Shown: in pieces, positions 17,679 to 27,604 of the stretch
Layout of the letters: each line of letters begins with the position of its first letter
Position numbering within the stretch: the first letter of the stretch is position 1
Source: Ditibartonella choladocola
Lineage (GTDB): Bacteria > Pseudomonadota > Alphaproteobacteria > Rhizobiales > Rhizobiaceae
Assembly (NCBI RefSeq): GCF_002007565.1
Contig: NZ_CP015625.1
Location: forward strand, 186,001 to 250,000
DNA: 64,000 nucleotides
Reading direction: 5' to 3'
Program-made: the position numbers and the translations under genes
The notes under the pieces: generated by a model
Seen by the model: the letters and a program-made list of their open reading frames with translations, nothing else
The model's database searches: none
What the model was told of the DNA's origin: nothing

Positions 17679-20093
17679 ATGAAATTTACTTTGTCCTGGT
17701 TGAAAGATCATCTGGAGACAGACGCATCGCTCGGCGAGATTTGTGACCGGCTTACCGATATAGGCCTTGAGGTTGATAGCGTCGATGACCGCAAAAGCTT
17801 TGATGTTTTTGTAATTGCCAAAGTTTTGACAGCCAAAAAACATCCCGATTCAGATCATTTACAGATTTTGACTGTCGACACGGGTCAGGATAAGCCACTT
17901 CAGGTGGTTTGTGGTGCACCGAATGCAAAGGCCGGATTGATCGGGGTTTTTGCCCCTCCGGGAGCTTATATTCCGGGGCTTGATGTCACATTGTCGGTTG
18001 GAAAAATTCGCGGTGTTGAAAGTTTCGGCATGATGTGTTCGGAACGCGAGCTTGAACTTTCAAATGAACATAACGGTATTATCGAACTCGGCTCCGATGC
18101 ACCGGTCGGCAAAGCATTTGCGGCCTATTATGGTCTCAACGATCCGCTTATTGATGTCGGCCTCACACCCAACCGGCCGGATTGTACGGGTGTTTATGGC
18201 ATTGCCCGCGATCTTGCAGCAAGTGGCATTGGCAAATTGAAGCCGCTTGAAGTTCCTTCTATTTCCGGCGAAGGAGAGCCATCGGTAACCGTGTCGCTCG
18301 ATTTTGGTGATACAGCACCTTTGTGTCCCGGCTTTTCGTGGCGGGAAATTCGTGATGTTAACAATGTGCAGTCGCCCAAATGGATGCAACGCCGTCTCAC
18401 TGCTATCGGGTTGCGTCCAATCAATGCGCTTGTCGATATGACCAATTACATCACGGTCGATCTCGGCCGTCCGCTTCATGTTTTCGATGCCGATAAGGTT
18501 AAAGGAAAACTCACTGTCCGTCGTGGGCAAAAGGGAGATAAACTCCTTGCCCTTAACGGCAAAGAATATGATTTGGGGCCGGATAATTGCGTCATTGCCG
18601 ATAATAATGGCGTCGAATCCATTGGTGGCATAATGGGCGGCGAAGCAACAGGATGCGATGAAAACACGAAAAATGTTATCATTGAATCGGCTTTGTGGGA
18701 TCCGCGCAATGTTGCTGCAACGGGGCGCTCTCTCGGCATAGTTTCGGATGCACGTTATCGTTTTGAACGCGGTGTCGATCCGGAATTTATGGAACCGGGA
18801 CTTGCCTTTGCCACCGAAATGGCCATGAAACTTTGTGGTGGCAAGCCTTCAAAAGCCCATACAATCGGGGCAAAGAGCATTGAACAAAAAATTATCCGCT
18901 TCCCGTTTGCCGAAATCAAGAGATTGACCGGTCTGGAATTAAGCCATGAAGCGGCAACAACCATATTGCAGCACCTCGGCTTTGTTGTGGAAGGCAAAGG
19001 TGATATTGTCACGGTAACAGTACCAACATGGCGACCCGATATTGATGGCAAGGCCGATCTCGTCGAAGAGGTTATGCGTATCCATGGGCTAAACAATATC
19101 AAGCCGGAACCTTTGGAAAGGCCGTCTTCTGTAAGCGGGCAAATTCTCACCACAATACAGATCAGGCAGCGTTCCGCACGTCGTGCTCTGGCTTGTCGGG
19201 GCTTGATGGAAGCAATCACATGGTCTTTCATTTCGGAAAAACAGGCCAAGGCATTTGGCGGCGGCAAGCCGGAGTTGAAGCTATTGAACCCGATTGCTGC
19301 CGATATGTCGGATATGCGTCCTTCACTGCTTCCGGGTTTGATTGCGGCTGCCCAGCGCAATGCCGATCGTGGTTTTCCCGATCTCGGCCTATTTGAAATT
19401 TCGGCAACCTTTGAAGGCAATACGCCCGAAACACAAAGACGCGTCGCCGGTGGTATCCGCCGTGGTACTTACAAGCTTGATGGTTCAGGCCGTTTTTGGG
19501 CCGGTTCTGCCAAACCGGTCGATGTCTTTGATGCCAAGGCCGATGCACTTTGTGTGCTTGATGCTTGCGGGCTTGATGCTTCAAAGGTGCAGATAGAGAA
19601 AGGCGCGCCGGAATGGTATCATCCGGGACGTTCGGGCGTTATCAAATTGGGGCCGAAGATCATTCTTGGAACCTTTGGCGAATTTCATCCCGATACCCTT
19701 GAGGAGCTCGATGTAACAGGACCATTGTGCGGTTTTGAAGTCTATATTGACCGTATTCCCGAACCACGCAAGAAGGCAACCAAAACACGCCCGCCTTTGG
19801 TACTGTCGCCATATCAGATGATACGGCGCGATTTCGCTTTTGTTATGGATAAATCGGTGAACGCTGCCACGGTTATTCGCGCGGCAAGCGGAGCCGATAA
19901 AAAGCTTATCCAATCTGTCGAAGTGTTCGATGTCTTCGAGGGTGCAAGCCTTGGTGAAGACAAAAAGTCGATTGCGATCGAAGTGGCAATCCAGCCCCAT
20001 GAACGTACGTTGACAGATCAGGATATTGAAGCTCTGGCAAACAAGATTATCGAGAATGTCGCAAAATCGACCGGAGCAACATTGCGCCAGTAG
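17679..20093 (+). CDS. pheT: Phenylalanyl-tRNA synthetase beta subunit
   Basis: 804 residues, full length. Order of domains: B1, the OB-fold tRNA-binding domain (about 40-150, '[27 protein letters not shown]'), B3/B4 editing domain ('[30 protein letters not shown]'), B5, a catalytic-like core, and a C-terminal anticodon-binding FDX domain ('[19 protein letters not shown]'). AAAGAGG ribosome site. Ends the pheST operon at a good terminator. Confidence 0.97.
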   Translation: MKFTLSWLKDHLETDASLGEICDRLTDIGLEVDSVDDRKSFDVFVIAKVLTAKKHPDSDHLQILTVDTGQDKPLQVVCGAPNAKAGLIGVFAPPGAYIPGLDVTLSVGKIRGVESFGMMCSERELELSNEHNGIIELGSDAPVGKAFAAYYGLNDPLIDVGLTPNRPDCTGVYGIARDLAASGIGKLKPLEVPSISGEGEPSVTVSLDFGDTAPLCPGFSWREIRDVNNVQSPKWMQRRLTAIGLRPINALVDMTNYITVDLGRPLHVFDADKVKGKLTVRRGQKGDKLLALNGKEYDLGPDNCVIADNNGVESIGGIMGGEATGCDENTKNVIIESALWDPRNVAATGRSLGIVSDARYRFERGVDPEFMEPGLAFATEMAMKLCGGKPSKAHTIGAKSIEQKIIRFPFAEIKRLTGLELSHEAATTILQHLGFVVEGKGDIVTVTVPTWRPDIDGKADLVEEVMRIHGLNNIKPEPLERPSSVSGQILTTIQIRQRSARRALACRGLMEAITWSFISEKQAKAFGGGKPELKLLNPIAADMSDMRPSLLPGLIAAAQRNADRGFPDLGLFEISATFEGNTPETQRRVAGGIRRGTYKLDGSGRFWAGSAKPVDVFDAKADALCVLDACGLDASKVQIEKGAPEWYHPGRSGVIKLGPKIILGTFGEFHPDTLEELDVTGPLCGFEVYIDRIPEPRKKATKTRPPLVLSPYQMIRRDFAFVMDKSVNAATVIRAASGADKKLIQSVEVFDVFEGASLGEDKKSIAIEVAIQPHERTLTDQDIEALANKIIENVAKSTGATLRQ

Positions 20094-20139
20094 TTTTCCT
20101 GATCTCAAGGGTCGGGAGAAGAATTTTGTAAAACGATTG

Positions 20140-20170
20140 AGGGGCAAAGTGGATTTGCCCCTTTATTTTA
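20140..20170 (+). terminator. Rho-independent terminator after pheT
   Basis: 9-bp perfect stem AGGGGCAAA / TTTGCCCCT, 5-base loop, then TTATTTTATTT. Confidence 0.9.
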
Positions 20171-20869
20171 TTTCCGTTCTTTTTTTCCGCAAAGCAGATC
20201 TGGCAGGACGAGACCGCTATTTTAATCTTGAATGGCCTTTCAGCTATAAAAAGTTGTCGCCAATTTTATTTCACCAAACTATTGGCGGATATTTTGTTTT
20301 TTCTAAATGATTCCGGATATTTGATGGAAAACACGAAAAAATGTAACTGCAACAACGCTCCGGTTGGTGCGGATTGATTGAAGAGTTGCGATTTTTCGAC
20401 TTGGTTGACTTTCATGGCGGCACGCAAAAAAACGAAAAATCACGTGATTGATAATGATCTTTGCCGCCTCAGGAAATCGGGTGAAACTCGCCGGAAAAAA
20501 TGTTTATGTTTGAAAAATAAGGGCGCATGCGCGAATTTTTTAAAAAGCAGATCGGGCATGAAATCCAGTGAGACTCCGGCTTTATTTTGATACATGTGTT
20601 TTGGAGAATAAGCGGGATAAAGCGTTAGCTGGCGAAAAATGATGGTATTTTTATGCCTTTTTTAAAACCCTGCTTGTTTATCCGTTCTTTGCGACACGCG
20701 AAAGCCGTTCGATGTTCCCGTTCTTATGTTTTTGATTTCAGAAAAGCCTTGGCAAAAATCAATATCCGATAAATAGCGTATCTCCGGTATTATATTTTGT
20801 TTTTTATTTTCAATCAGAAACCGGTTTCGCGGAAACTCCCGACAGAGGGTGTTTTTTTTCGCTTTGCAG
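20171..20869. other. Gene-free region between pheT and glpD
   Basis: About 700 bases with no ORF I trust; the longest (70 codons at 20378-20590) has no ribosome site and no recognisable sequence. The region carries several ACCGGTTT-like words but no clear repeat. Confidence 0.45.
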
Positions 20870-20897
20870 TTGACATTTGATTTCTTCCATATTCTAT
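20870..20897 (+). promoter_or_regulatory. Candidate housekeeping promoter for glpD
   Basis: TTGACA at 20870-20875 and TTCTAT at 20892-20897 with a 16-base spacer, about 42 bases before the glpD ATG. The -35 is a perfect consensus match; the -10 is moderate. Confidence 0.5.
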
Positions 20898-20938
20898 CCT
20901 TTAAGGAACGAAAACCATCCTTGTCGAAAGTCGATTAA

Positions 20939-22441
20939 ATGAAAAACGAAAAACACTATGATCTTTTTGTTATAGGTGGTGGCGTCAACGGTTGTGGTGT
21001 CGCCCGCGATGCTGTTGGCCGTGGCTATTCCGTCGGTCTGGCAGAAATGAATGACCTTGCGTCGGGCACATCCAGTGCTTCTACCAAGCTTATTCACGGT
21101 GGCTTGCGATACCTTGAACAATATGCCTTCCGTCTTGTCAGAGAAGCATTGATGGAACGCGAGGTGATCTGGCATATGGCACCTCATCTTGTTCGTCCTT
21201 TGCGCTTTATATTGCCTTATAATAAAGGGTTGCGTCCTGCATGGATGCTGCGTTTGGGCTTATTCATTTACGACCATCTGGGAAGTCGTCATCAGGAGCT
21301 TTGGCGCACCAAGGTGCTTGATCTGACCAAAGACTATAGCGAATCCCTGAAACCGGGTTTTGTCAAAGGGTTCGAGTATTCCGATGCCCGCGTTGACGAT
21401 GCACGTCTGGTTGTTGCCAATGCCCGTCATGCGGCAAGACTTGGTGCGGATATTATGGTGCGCACCGAAGTTGTCTCGCTTAAAGCCGATGGCAAGAAAT
21501 GGAAAATCGGCCTTAAAAACAAATTGAATGGTGAAGAGTGGACAGTCTCTGCCGACTATCTTGCAAATATGGCGGGGCCATGGATCAATCACGTCTTGCA
21601 GGATGCTTTGGGCTTTAAAGGTCACCCGCCGGTTCGTCTCGTTAAAGGGTCGCACATTGTTGTTCCAAAACTTTATCAACATGACCGCGCTTTTATTTTC
21701 CAGAACAAGGATGGCCGCATTGTTTTTGCTATTCCCTATCAGGAAGATTTCACGCTGATCGGAACAACCGATTGCGATTATAAAGGCGATCCGGCGAAGG
21801 TTCATATCAGCGATGAAGAGATTGATTATATCTGTTCGGCTGCAAGCGAATATTTCACCAAGCCGGTTGTGCGCGACTCCATCGTCTGGGCATATTCGGG
21901 TGTTCGCCCGCTTTATGACGATGGTGCATCAAAAGCACAGGAAGCAACGCGTGACTATGTTTTGAAAGAAATGCGGGAAAATGATGGTCCGATCATGCTG
22001 AATGCATTTGGCGGCAAAATCACCACTTTCCGTAAATTGTCGGAAGACGCTCTCGTCTTTATCGAAAAAGCCTTGGGTAAGCGCAAACCTGCATGGACTG
22101 CCGAAGTCAGCCTGCCGGGTGGCGATTTCCCGCATGATTCGCTTTCCGTTATGGAAGCGAGAGTTGCCAGCATTCTTCCCGATCTCGATGCAAAAACCCA
22201 TCGTCGTCTGGCAAGAAATTATGGCACCGAAGCCCTCGAAATTTTTGACAATGGCAAAAAGGACAAAGGGCAACATTTTGGCCATGGCCTTTACGAGGCC
22301 GAGGTTCAATGGATGATGCGTGAAGAATGGGCAAAGGATGTTGACGATGTCTTGTGGCGTCGCTCGAAACTTGGCCTTTATTTTGATGACAAAGAAAAAG
22401 AAGCTTTAAGACAATACCTTGAAAAACATAAAACCATCTAA
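20939..22441 (+). CDS. glpD: Aerobic glycerol-3-phosphate dehydrogenase
   Basis: 500 residues. N-terminal FAD-binding motif 'YDLFVIGGGVNGCGVARDAVGRGYSVGLAE', then 'DLASGTSSASTKLIHGGLRYLE' and the substrate region 'MAPHLVRPLRFILPY', 'GTTDCDYKGDP' and 'YSGVRPLYDDGA', all as in GlpD. Oxidises glycerol-3-phosphate to dihydroxyacetone phosphate at the inner membrane, passing electrons to quinone. First gene of glpD-glpF-glpK; the ribosome site is weak. Confidence 0.96.
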   Translation: MKNEKHYDLFVIGGGVNGCGVARDAVGRGYSVGLAEMNDLASGTSSASTKLIHGGLRYLEQYAFRLVREALMEREVIWHMAPHLVRPLRFILPYNKGLRPAWMLRLGLFIYDHLGSRHQELWRTKVLDLTKDYSESLKPGFVKGFEYSDARVDDARLVVANARHAARLGADIMVRTEVVSLKADGKKWKIGLKNKLNGEEWTVSADYLANMAGPWINHVLQDALGFKGHPPVRLVKGSHIVVPKLYQHDRAFIFQNKDGRIVFAIPYQEDFTLIGTTDCDYKGDPAKVHISDEEIDYICSAASEYFTKPVVRDSIVWAYSGVRPLYDDGASKAQEATRDYVLKEMRENDGPIMLNAFGGKITTFRKLSEDALVFIEKALGKRKPAWTAEVSLPGGDFPHDSLSVMEARVASILPDLDAKTHRRLARNYGTEALEIFDNGKKDKGQHFGHGLYEAEVQWMMREEWAKDVDDVLWRRSKLGLYFDDKEKEALRQYLEKHKTI

Positions 22442-22497
22442 AAGGTTCGCCGTCTATTGAAGTAAAGCTCGTCAGACTGCAAACCAGGGGAGAAAAC

Positions 22498-23259
22498 ATG
22501 TCTGATATGAATACTTTACGTGATGAATGCATTGCGGAATTTACCGGCACATTTTTATTTCTGGCTATCGGAATGGGATGTGTGGCAGGATTAAAACTGG
22601 CCGGTGCCGCTTACGGACAATGGGAAATCAGCATTATTTGGGGGTTGGCTGTTGCACTTGCAGCCTATCTGACCGGAGGTGTTTCGGGGGCTCACCTCAA
22701 TCCTTCGGTCACTTTTGCATTGGCTTTCTTTGCAAAATTTCCAAAACAAAAAATATTGCCTTATGTCATTTCGCAATTTCTGGGGGCATTTGTTGCTGCT
22801 GCCGTTGTCTATGGACTTTACTATAATCTCTTTACAGCAAAAACACTTGATACAGCCGGTGTTTTTACCACTTTTCCAAATCCTCACATCAGTCTCTTTC
22901 AAGCCTTTATGACCGAACTTTTTATCACTGCTGTCCTGGTCGCGGTGATTTTGGGATTAAGTGACGATGGCAACGGTTTACCTCGCGGTGCGCTGGTTGC
23001 GTTTCTTGTCGGGGTTCTGGTTGCCGTCATTGGAGGCGCTTTCGGCCCCCTGACGGGGTTTGCAATGAACGCTGCTCGTGATTTCGGCCCAAGACTCTTT
23101 GCTTATTTCGCCGGTTGGGACACGAGCGTCATGACGGGAAATAAAGATATACCCTATTTTCTCGTTCCGCTTATTGCACCGGTTATCGGGGGATGTTTAG
23201 GGGCTGCTTTCTATACAAAGTTGATCGGCGAACCTCTTGCCCGCAGACAATCAAGATAA
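22498..23259 (+). CDS. glpF: Glycerol facilitator / aquaglyceroporin (MIP family) with altered NPA boxes
   Basis: 253 residues, GGGGAG ribosome site, six full helices plus two half-helices. It keeps GlpF landmarks ('ECIAEFTGTFLFLAIGMG', 'GAHLNP', 'FAMN.ARDFGPR'), including the Arg of the selectivity filter. Both pore boxes differ from the usual NPA: the first is N-P-S (HLNPSVT) and the second N-A-A (MNAARD). The glp context supports glycerol as substrate. The 3' end runs into a 12-bp tandem repeat that begins within the last codons. Confidence 0.92.
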   Translation: MSDMNTLRDECIAEFTGTFLFLAIGMGCVAGLKLAGAAYGQWEISIIWGLAVALAAYLTGGVSGAHLNPSVTFALAFFAKFPKQKILPYVISQFLGAFVAAAVVYGLYYNLFTAKTLDTAGVFTTFPNPHISLFQAFMTELFITAVLVAVILGLSDDGNGLPRGALVAFLVGVLVAVIGGAFGPLTGFAMNAARDFGPRLFAYFAGWDTSVMTGNKDIPYFLVPLIAPVIGGCLGAAFYTKLIGEPLARRQSR

Positions 23260-23323
23260 TTGCCAAGATAATTGGCAAGATAATTGGCAAGATAACGGGC
23301 AGGACAATTGGCAAGATAATTGG
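23252..23323 (+). repeat. Six-copy 12-bp tandem repeat at the glpF-glpK junction
   Basis: Units start at 23252, 23264, 23276, 23288, 23300 and 23312. Consensus CAAGATAATTGG; copies 1, 4 and 5 are diverged (CAAGATAATTGC, CAAGATAACGGG, CAGGACAATTGG). The array starts inside the last codons of glpF (stop 23257-23259) and ends 14 bases before the glpK ribosome site. Confidence 0.95.
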
Positions 23324-23352
23324 CCATTTTTCCATAGAACAGGGAGGCTTTC

Positions 23353-24861
23353 ATGGCCGAAAAAAAATATATCGTCGCATTGGATCAGGGCACAACAAGT
23401 TCGCGCACATTGGTTCTTGACCATGATGCCAACATCGTCAGTGTCGCCCAACGGGAATTTACCCAGATTTACCCTCGCCCCGGCTGGGTCGAACATGACG
23501 CACGCGAGATATGGGCAACGCAAAGTTCGACTTTGACAGAAGCTCTTGCAAAATCGGGTATCAGTTCGGACGAGATTGCAGCAATCGGAATCACCAATCA
23601 GCGTGAAACAACGGTGGTTTGGGAAAAAGCCACCGGCAAACCGGTTTATAATGCCATTGTCTGGCAGTGTCGGCGTACCACCGATATTTGTGCGAGACTT
23701 AAAAAAGAAGGGCTTGAGGATTATATCAAGGAAAATACCGGTCTTGTCATCGACCCTTATTTTTCAGGAACAAAAATCGCCTGGATATTGGAAAATGTAG
23801 AAGGCGCACGAGAAAAGGCCGATAAAGGCGAACTGCTTTTTGGCACGATTGATACCTGGCTTATATGGAATATGACGCAAGGGCGCGTTCACGTTACCGA
23901 ATATACCAATGCCTCGCGTACCATGCTCTTCAATATCCATAAACTGGACTGGGACGAAACAATGTTGAAAGCATTGAATATTCCCCGCTCCATGCTGCCG
24001 GAAGTCAAAGCATCTTCCGAAATCTACGGACAAACCAATATTGGCGGGCGTGGGGGTACACGCATTCCCATTGCCGGAGCTGCCGGTGACCAGCAGGCGG
24101 CATTGTTCGGTCATATCTGTGTAGAAGAGGGGCAGGCCAAAAACACCTACGGAACCGGTTGTTTTATGTTGATGAACACCGGCAAAAAAGCTGTCAAATC
24201 AACCCATGGTCTGGTCACAACATTAAGCTGCGATGCTCAAGGAAAACCGGCTTATGCTTTGGAAGGATCTATTTTTGTGGCGGGTGCTGCCATCCAGTGG
24301 CTTCGTGATGAATTGAAGTTTTTTACTGATTCAGAAGATTCAGAATATTTTGCAGAAAAAGTAGGTACGGCCAACGGAGTTTATGTCGTACCGGCATTTA
24401 CCGGCCTCGGCGCGCCTTATTGGGACCCGTTTGCCCGTGGCGCGATTTTGGGACTGACACGGGGCGTGAACCGTAATCATATTACCCGTGCAACGCTCGA
24501 ATCAATTGCTTATCAAACCAAAGATGTTCTCACTGCTATGTTGGCAGATGCACAGACAGACCTGAAAACATTGCGTGTTGATGGCGGTGCTGTCGCCAAC
24601 AACTTTCTTATGCAGTTCCAATCCGACATTTTGCAAAAGCCGGTCGAACGCCCGCATATATTGGAAGTGACAGCGTTCGGCTCGGCTTATCTTGCCGGTC
24701 TTGCGGTCGGCTATTGGTCGAGTCTTGATGAATTGCGCAAAGTTGCAACTGTTGAACGGGTGTTCAAACCTTCCAAAGATGTGGCAAAACAAGAAAAACG
24801 TTATGCCGGCTGGCGAAAGGCTGTCGAGCGGGCATGTTCATGGGATTCGGTTTTTGAATGA
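23353..24861 (+). CDS. glpK: Glycerol kinase
   Basis: 502 residues, strong GGGAGG ribosome site. FGGY family: '[16 protein letters not shown]' phosphate-binding start, '[10 protein letters not shown]', '[14 protein letters not shown]', '[13 protein letters not shown]', '[13 protein letters not shown]', '[14 protein letters not shown]' and '[21 protein letters not shown]'. Phosphorylates glycerol entering through GlpF to give the substrate of GlpD. Last gene of the glp operon, ending at the terminator near 24928. Confidence 0.97.
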   Translation: MAEKKYIVALDQGTTSSRTLVLDHDANIVSVAQREFTQIYPRPGWVEHDAREIWATQSSTLTEALAKSGISSDEIAAIGITNQRETTVVWEKATGKPVYNAIVWQCRRTTDICARLKKEGLEDYIKENTGLVIDPYFSGTKIAWILENVEGAREKADKGELLFGTIDTWLIWNMTQGRVHVTEYTNASRTMLFNIHKLDWDETMLKALNIPRSMLPEVKASSEIYGQTNIGGRGGTRIPIAGAAGDQQAALFGHICVEEGQAKNTYGTGCFMLMNTGKKAVKSTHGLVTTLSCDAQGKPAYALEGSIFVAGAAIQWLRDELKFFTDSEDSEYFAEKVGTANGVYVVPAFTGLGAPYWDPFARGAILGLTRGVNRNHITRATLESIAYQTKDVLTAMLADAQTDLKTLRVDGGAVANNFLMQFQSDILQKPVERPHILEVTAFGSAYLAGLAVGYWSSLDELRKVATVERVFKPSKDVAKQEKRYAGWRKAVERACSWDSVFE

Positions 24862-24927
24862 AAGCCGCAAGCAACAAACAAGGCTAGTCTAAAAAGCTTT
24901 TTAAAGAACCCGAACACATAAAAATGG

Positions 24928-24962
24928 AAGGCACATAGAGAGTTTATGTGCCTTTCAATTAT
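24928..24962 (+). terminator. Rho-independent terminator after glpK
   Basis: 10-bp perfect stem AAGGCACATA / TATGTGCCTT with a 7-base loop, followed by TCAATTAT; weak T run. Confidence 0.65.
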
Positions 24963-25580
24963 CCATTTGGAAAAGATACTGTAAAACCGGATTGATCGGC
25001 TGTTGTCGCTTTACACGTTTACGACAAAGAAAGATGAAAACTTGTAATTTCGATCAAGTAACAAATCGCTAAGCGTTTCGCGTTGCCAATTGCTGAAAAT
25101 AGGCCTTTCAGGAGCCCGTTACTTTTATAACCTGTTTGAAGTAGCGATTTGAAAACAGTGTATTGCAGTTAGAAAGCCATGTCCTATTTCGCACCGGAGA
25201 TAAAATTTCAGATAATTCCGGCAGAAATATTTTTACAAATTCTCTACAAGTTTTGAGCGCTTGGGACAGTGATAGGTTTACTTCAACCTTACCTTACATT
25301 CGGAGCAGCCTTGGTTTTTCTCTGATAGCGGCTTCACTTTGATAGCGATATAAAATTTCAAACTTGAATCGGCTTCAGATTTTCCGAAAGTTGTCGCTCT
25401 TAAGAATTATTGTTCTGGCAATTCGTATTGTCCGGAGTGGGTTAAGATGTTACGGCTCACCAATTAATTATAGAAAATTCGTTTTAATTACACTTGTCGG
25501 ATAACGAGTAGAATTAATTGCCAGAAATATTTTATACATAATGGAAAAATTATAAACACATTAAATAAAATTATAAAAAG
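24963..25580. other. Gene-free AT-rich spacer between convergent genes
   Basis: About 620 bases between the glpK terminator and the terminator of the minus-strand lipoprotein gene. No ORF with coding character, no RNA recognised. Confidence 0.45.
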
Positions 25581-25609
25581 AAAGGCACGTAACATAATTA
25601 CGTGCCTTC
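25581..25609 (-). terminator. Rho-independent terminator of the glycine-zipper lipoprotein gene
   Basis: On the minus strand AAGGCACGTAA..TTACGTGCCTT with a short loop, followed by TCTTTTTAT. The stem is similar in sequence to that of the glpK terminator 650 bases away. Confidence 0.8.
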
Positions 25610-25630
25610 CAAAGTTATACAAAGTCTAAA

Positions 25631-25912
25631 TTATCTGCAGCGTGCTTCAAATACCTTGCCGTTACGATCACGATAATGGCAGTAACGAACGTGATTCTTG
25701 GTGCGTGAATAGCCGATCAAGCCACCGGCAACAGCACCAATAGCAGCACCAGCGGCAACAGCCTTGCCACCTTTACCGAATGCAGCACCACCCAAAGCAC
25801 CGAGTGCAGCACCACCAGCGCCCCATTTCGCAACTGTCTTTTCGTTCTGAGTACAAGCTACAGTTGAAAAAGCAAACATCAAAACGATGAATAAAGAACA
25901 CAATTTTTTCAT
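25631..25912 (-). CDS. Glycine-zipper outer-membrane lipoprotein (17-kDa antigen/YMGG type)
   Basis: 93 residues. Lipoprotein signal with the lipobox ending at Cys20 (STVAC), then a glycine-zipper of repeated GxxxG ('GAGGAALGALGGAAFGKGG...AAGAAIGAVAGGLIGY'), then a short tail with two cysteines (RYCHYRDRNGKVFEARC). Members of this group are small outer-membrane lipoproteins of uncertain function. Monocistronic. The repeat-rich DNA at 26122-26345 lies upstream of it. Confidence 0.8.
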   Translation of the reverse strand: MKKLCSLFIVLMFAFSTVACTQNEKTVAKWGAGGAALGALGGAAFGKGGKAVAAGAAIGAVAGGLIGYSRTKNHVRYCHYRDRNGKVFEARCR

Positions 25913-26121
25913 GGTTTAACTCCAAAACCCTCAATGTGTGTCTATATAGCACAGTCTAAATCGCGCCGCTCTAAAAATAGTTAATAGTCTATTAAAAATC
26001 GTTGTTTTCATTGCAGATATGCAACAGATGCGACTATTGGAGAGCGACGAGGAGAGAAATACAAAAAAATTGGCGAACAAATTTTGCAACTATAATAATA
26101 AAAACAACCTTAAGTTTAAAA

Positions 26122-26163
26122 ATATTTCCTTTGTGAGGAAAAAGATATTTCCTTTGTGAGGAA
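26122..26163 (+). repeat. Two 19-bp direct repeats, 23 bases apart, each with an internal dyad
   Basis: ATATTTCCTTTGTGAGGAA occurs at 26122-26140 and 26145-26163. Each copy contains TTCCT-n5-AGGAA. The layout is operator-like and lies about 210 bases upstream of the glycine-zipper lipoprotein gene. Confidence 0.9.
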
Positions 26164-26239
26164 TTTTTAAGGATGGTGTCAGGCTTTATAGCTTAAAGAT
26201 TCAATGAATGGCGTCAAAATATTCATTAAGAAGAGCAGT

Positions 26240-26345
26240 TTGTTGAAACAACAGAACGCGTATTATTGAAACGACAGAACCGGTATTATTGAAATAACGG
26301 AACAAGTGTTATTGGAACGACCGAAATCCCGTCATTGAAACGAAA
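26240..26345 (+). repeat. Imperfect 23-bp tandem repeat, four copies plus a partial fifth
   Basis: Units start at 26240, 26263, 26286, 26309 and 26332, exactly 23 bases apart. The conserved core is TTATTGAAACGACAGAAC followed by five variable bases. There are no spacers of unique sequence, so it is not a CRISPR array. Located in the 557-base gap between the lipoprotein and the NDUFA9-like gene; the rest of that gap (25913-26469) shows no gene. Confidence 0.9.
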
Positions 26346-26469
26346 TAATTCAGGATGACAGATTGCAAGCAATCTTTAGAGCTTGCGCGAATAGAGAATG
26401 CAAAATAAAGGGCGCTATTTTGACCTGCGCCCGTTTTATTTGCGAATTTCAAACAGAAAAATTCTGTTT

Positions 26470-27489
26470 TCAGATTTTTACATCTTTTTTGTAATTCTTT
26501 GTATTTTTGGCAAATTGCCCATGGGGGCGGAAGCGCCACAAATAGGAAGGTAATACTGCCTCCATTGCTCTTGGTGAAATGCCGACACCTTCCAATGTCC
26601 TCCCTTCAAGCTTTGCTTCTTCCGAAACAATGCAGTCTTTTTTGAGCATTTTGATCTGCTCGGATGTTGTCACAGTCGGGATCATCGGTATTTTTCCAAG
26701 GAGTCCGAAAATTCCGCCGATAAGGCTTCCAATTCCGAAGGGTACAGAAACCAGCGCTTTTTTACGCATGATAACTTTAAGCATTTCCTCGATAGCGTGA
26801 CGATAGGTGAGTACTTCTTTGCCGCCCAGTTCATAAATCTTGCCCGTCGGAACATGTCCTTCGATAGAAGCAACAACAAAATCGGCAATATCGCCGACAT
26901 AAACCGGTTGAAGCTTTGTCTCGCCGCCGCCAAACATCGGCAACATCCATGTGAAGCGTGACATATCGGCGAGTTTGTTAAAGAAAGAATCTTCCTGACC
27001 GAAAATAACCGAAGGGCGCATAATAATGGCACTTTTATGAGCTTTCTGAACAGCCTGTTCGCCAAGCGCTTTGGTTTTCGGATAGGAAAGGTTGGAATTG
27101 ATATCGGCATTCAAAGCCGACATGTGAATGAGAGGAATACCGGCACTCGCTGCAAGTTCGGCAACATTTTTTGCACCTTCAACCTGCACATTTTTGTAAT
27201 TGTTTTTGCCTTGCGCATAAAGAAGGCCGGGTAGAAACACGGCTGCATCGGCATCAATCAGCGCACGCGCAACAGATTCACGATTGCGTACATTGGTCTT
27301 GAGCATCTGGGTTTGACCGACTTCACCCATTTGCAGCATATAATAAGCCACTTCAGGCCGACGCACGGCAATGCGAACGCGATAGCCACGTTTTGTCAAT
27401 GTCTCGACCACATGGCGACCAACGAAACCTGAACCACCAAAAACGGTAATAAGCTTGGGATGTTGGTAAAGTTCGGTACTGAGCGTCAT
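26470..27489 (-). CDS. Complex I NDUFA9-like NAD(P)-binding protein
   Basis: 339 residues from the ATG at 27489 (GAGGAG 8 bases upstream; a GTG at 27498 sits on that site). Atypical short-chain dehydrogenase with the Rossmann motif 'ITVFGGSGFVGRHVVETLTKRGYRVR', then 'NVRNRESVARALIDADAAVFL', 'LIHMSALNADINSNLSYPKTKALGE' and 'IIMRPSVIFG'. Alphaproteobacterial homologues are related to the NDUFA9 subunit of complex I and may help assembly or quinone chemistry; the active-site YxxxK is 'YPKTK'. Encoded 115 bases downstream of folC, possibly its own unit. Confidence 0.85.
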   Translation of the reverse strand: MTLSTELYQHPKLITVFGGSGFVGRHVVETLTKRGYRVRIAVRRPEVAYYMLQMGEVGQTQMLKTNVRNRESVARALIDADAAVFLPGLLYAQGKNNYKNVQVEGAKNVAELAASAGIPLIHMSALNADINSNLSYPKTKALGEQAVQKAHKSAIIMRPSVIFGQEDSFFNKLADMSRFTWMLPMFGGGETKLQPVYVGDIADFVVASIEGHVPTGKIYELGGKEVLTYRHAIEEMLKVIMRKKALVSVPFGIGSLIGGIFGLLGKIPMIPTVTTSEQIKMLKKDCIVSEEAKLEGRTLEGVGISPRAMEAVLPSYLWRFRPHGQFAKNTKNYKKDVKI

Positions 27490-27604
27490 AGGGTGCACTC
27501 CTCAAAAATCGTCAATCTCTGCCTTTGTATGGTTTAACTTGTTTTGTCCTGAACGCAAGTCTTTAGAACTATTCTCTTTAAATGTTGAACGGATTCACGG
27601 AATT

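Noticed and set aside
20378-20590. 70-codon ORF between pheT and glpD
   Set aside because: No ribosome site, odd composition (many Lys and Cys), no recognisable domain.
23237-23536. ORF rich in Gln-Asp-Asn-Trp repeats across the glpF-glpK spacer
   Set aside because: It is the 12-bp tandem repeat read in a second frame and then overlaps glpK out of frame.
26240-26345. CRISPR array from the 23-bp repeats
   Set aside because: Repeats abut with only about five variable bases between cores; there are no unique spacers of 30-40 bases and no cas genes in the window.
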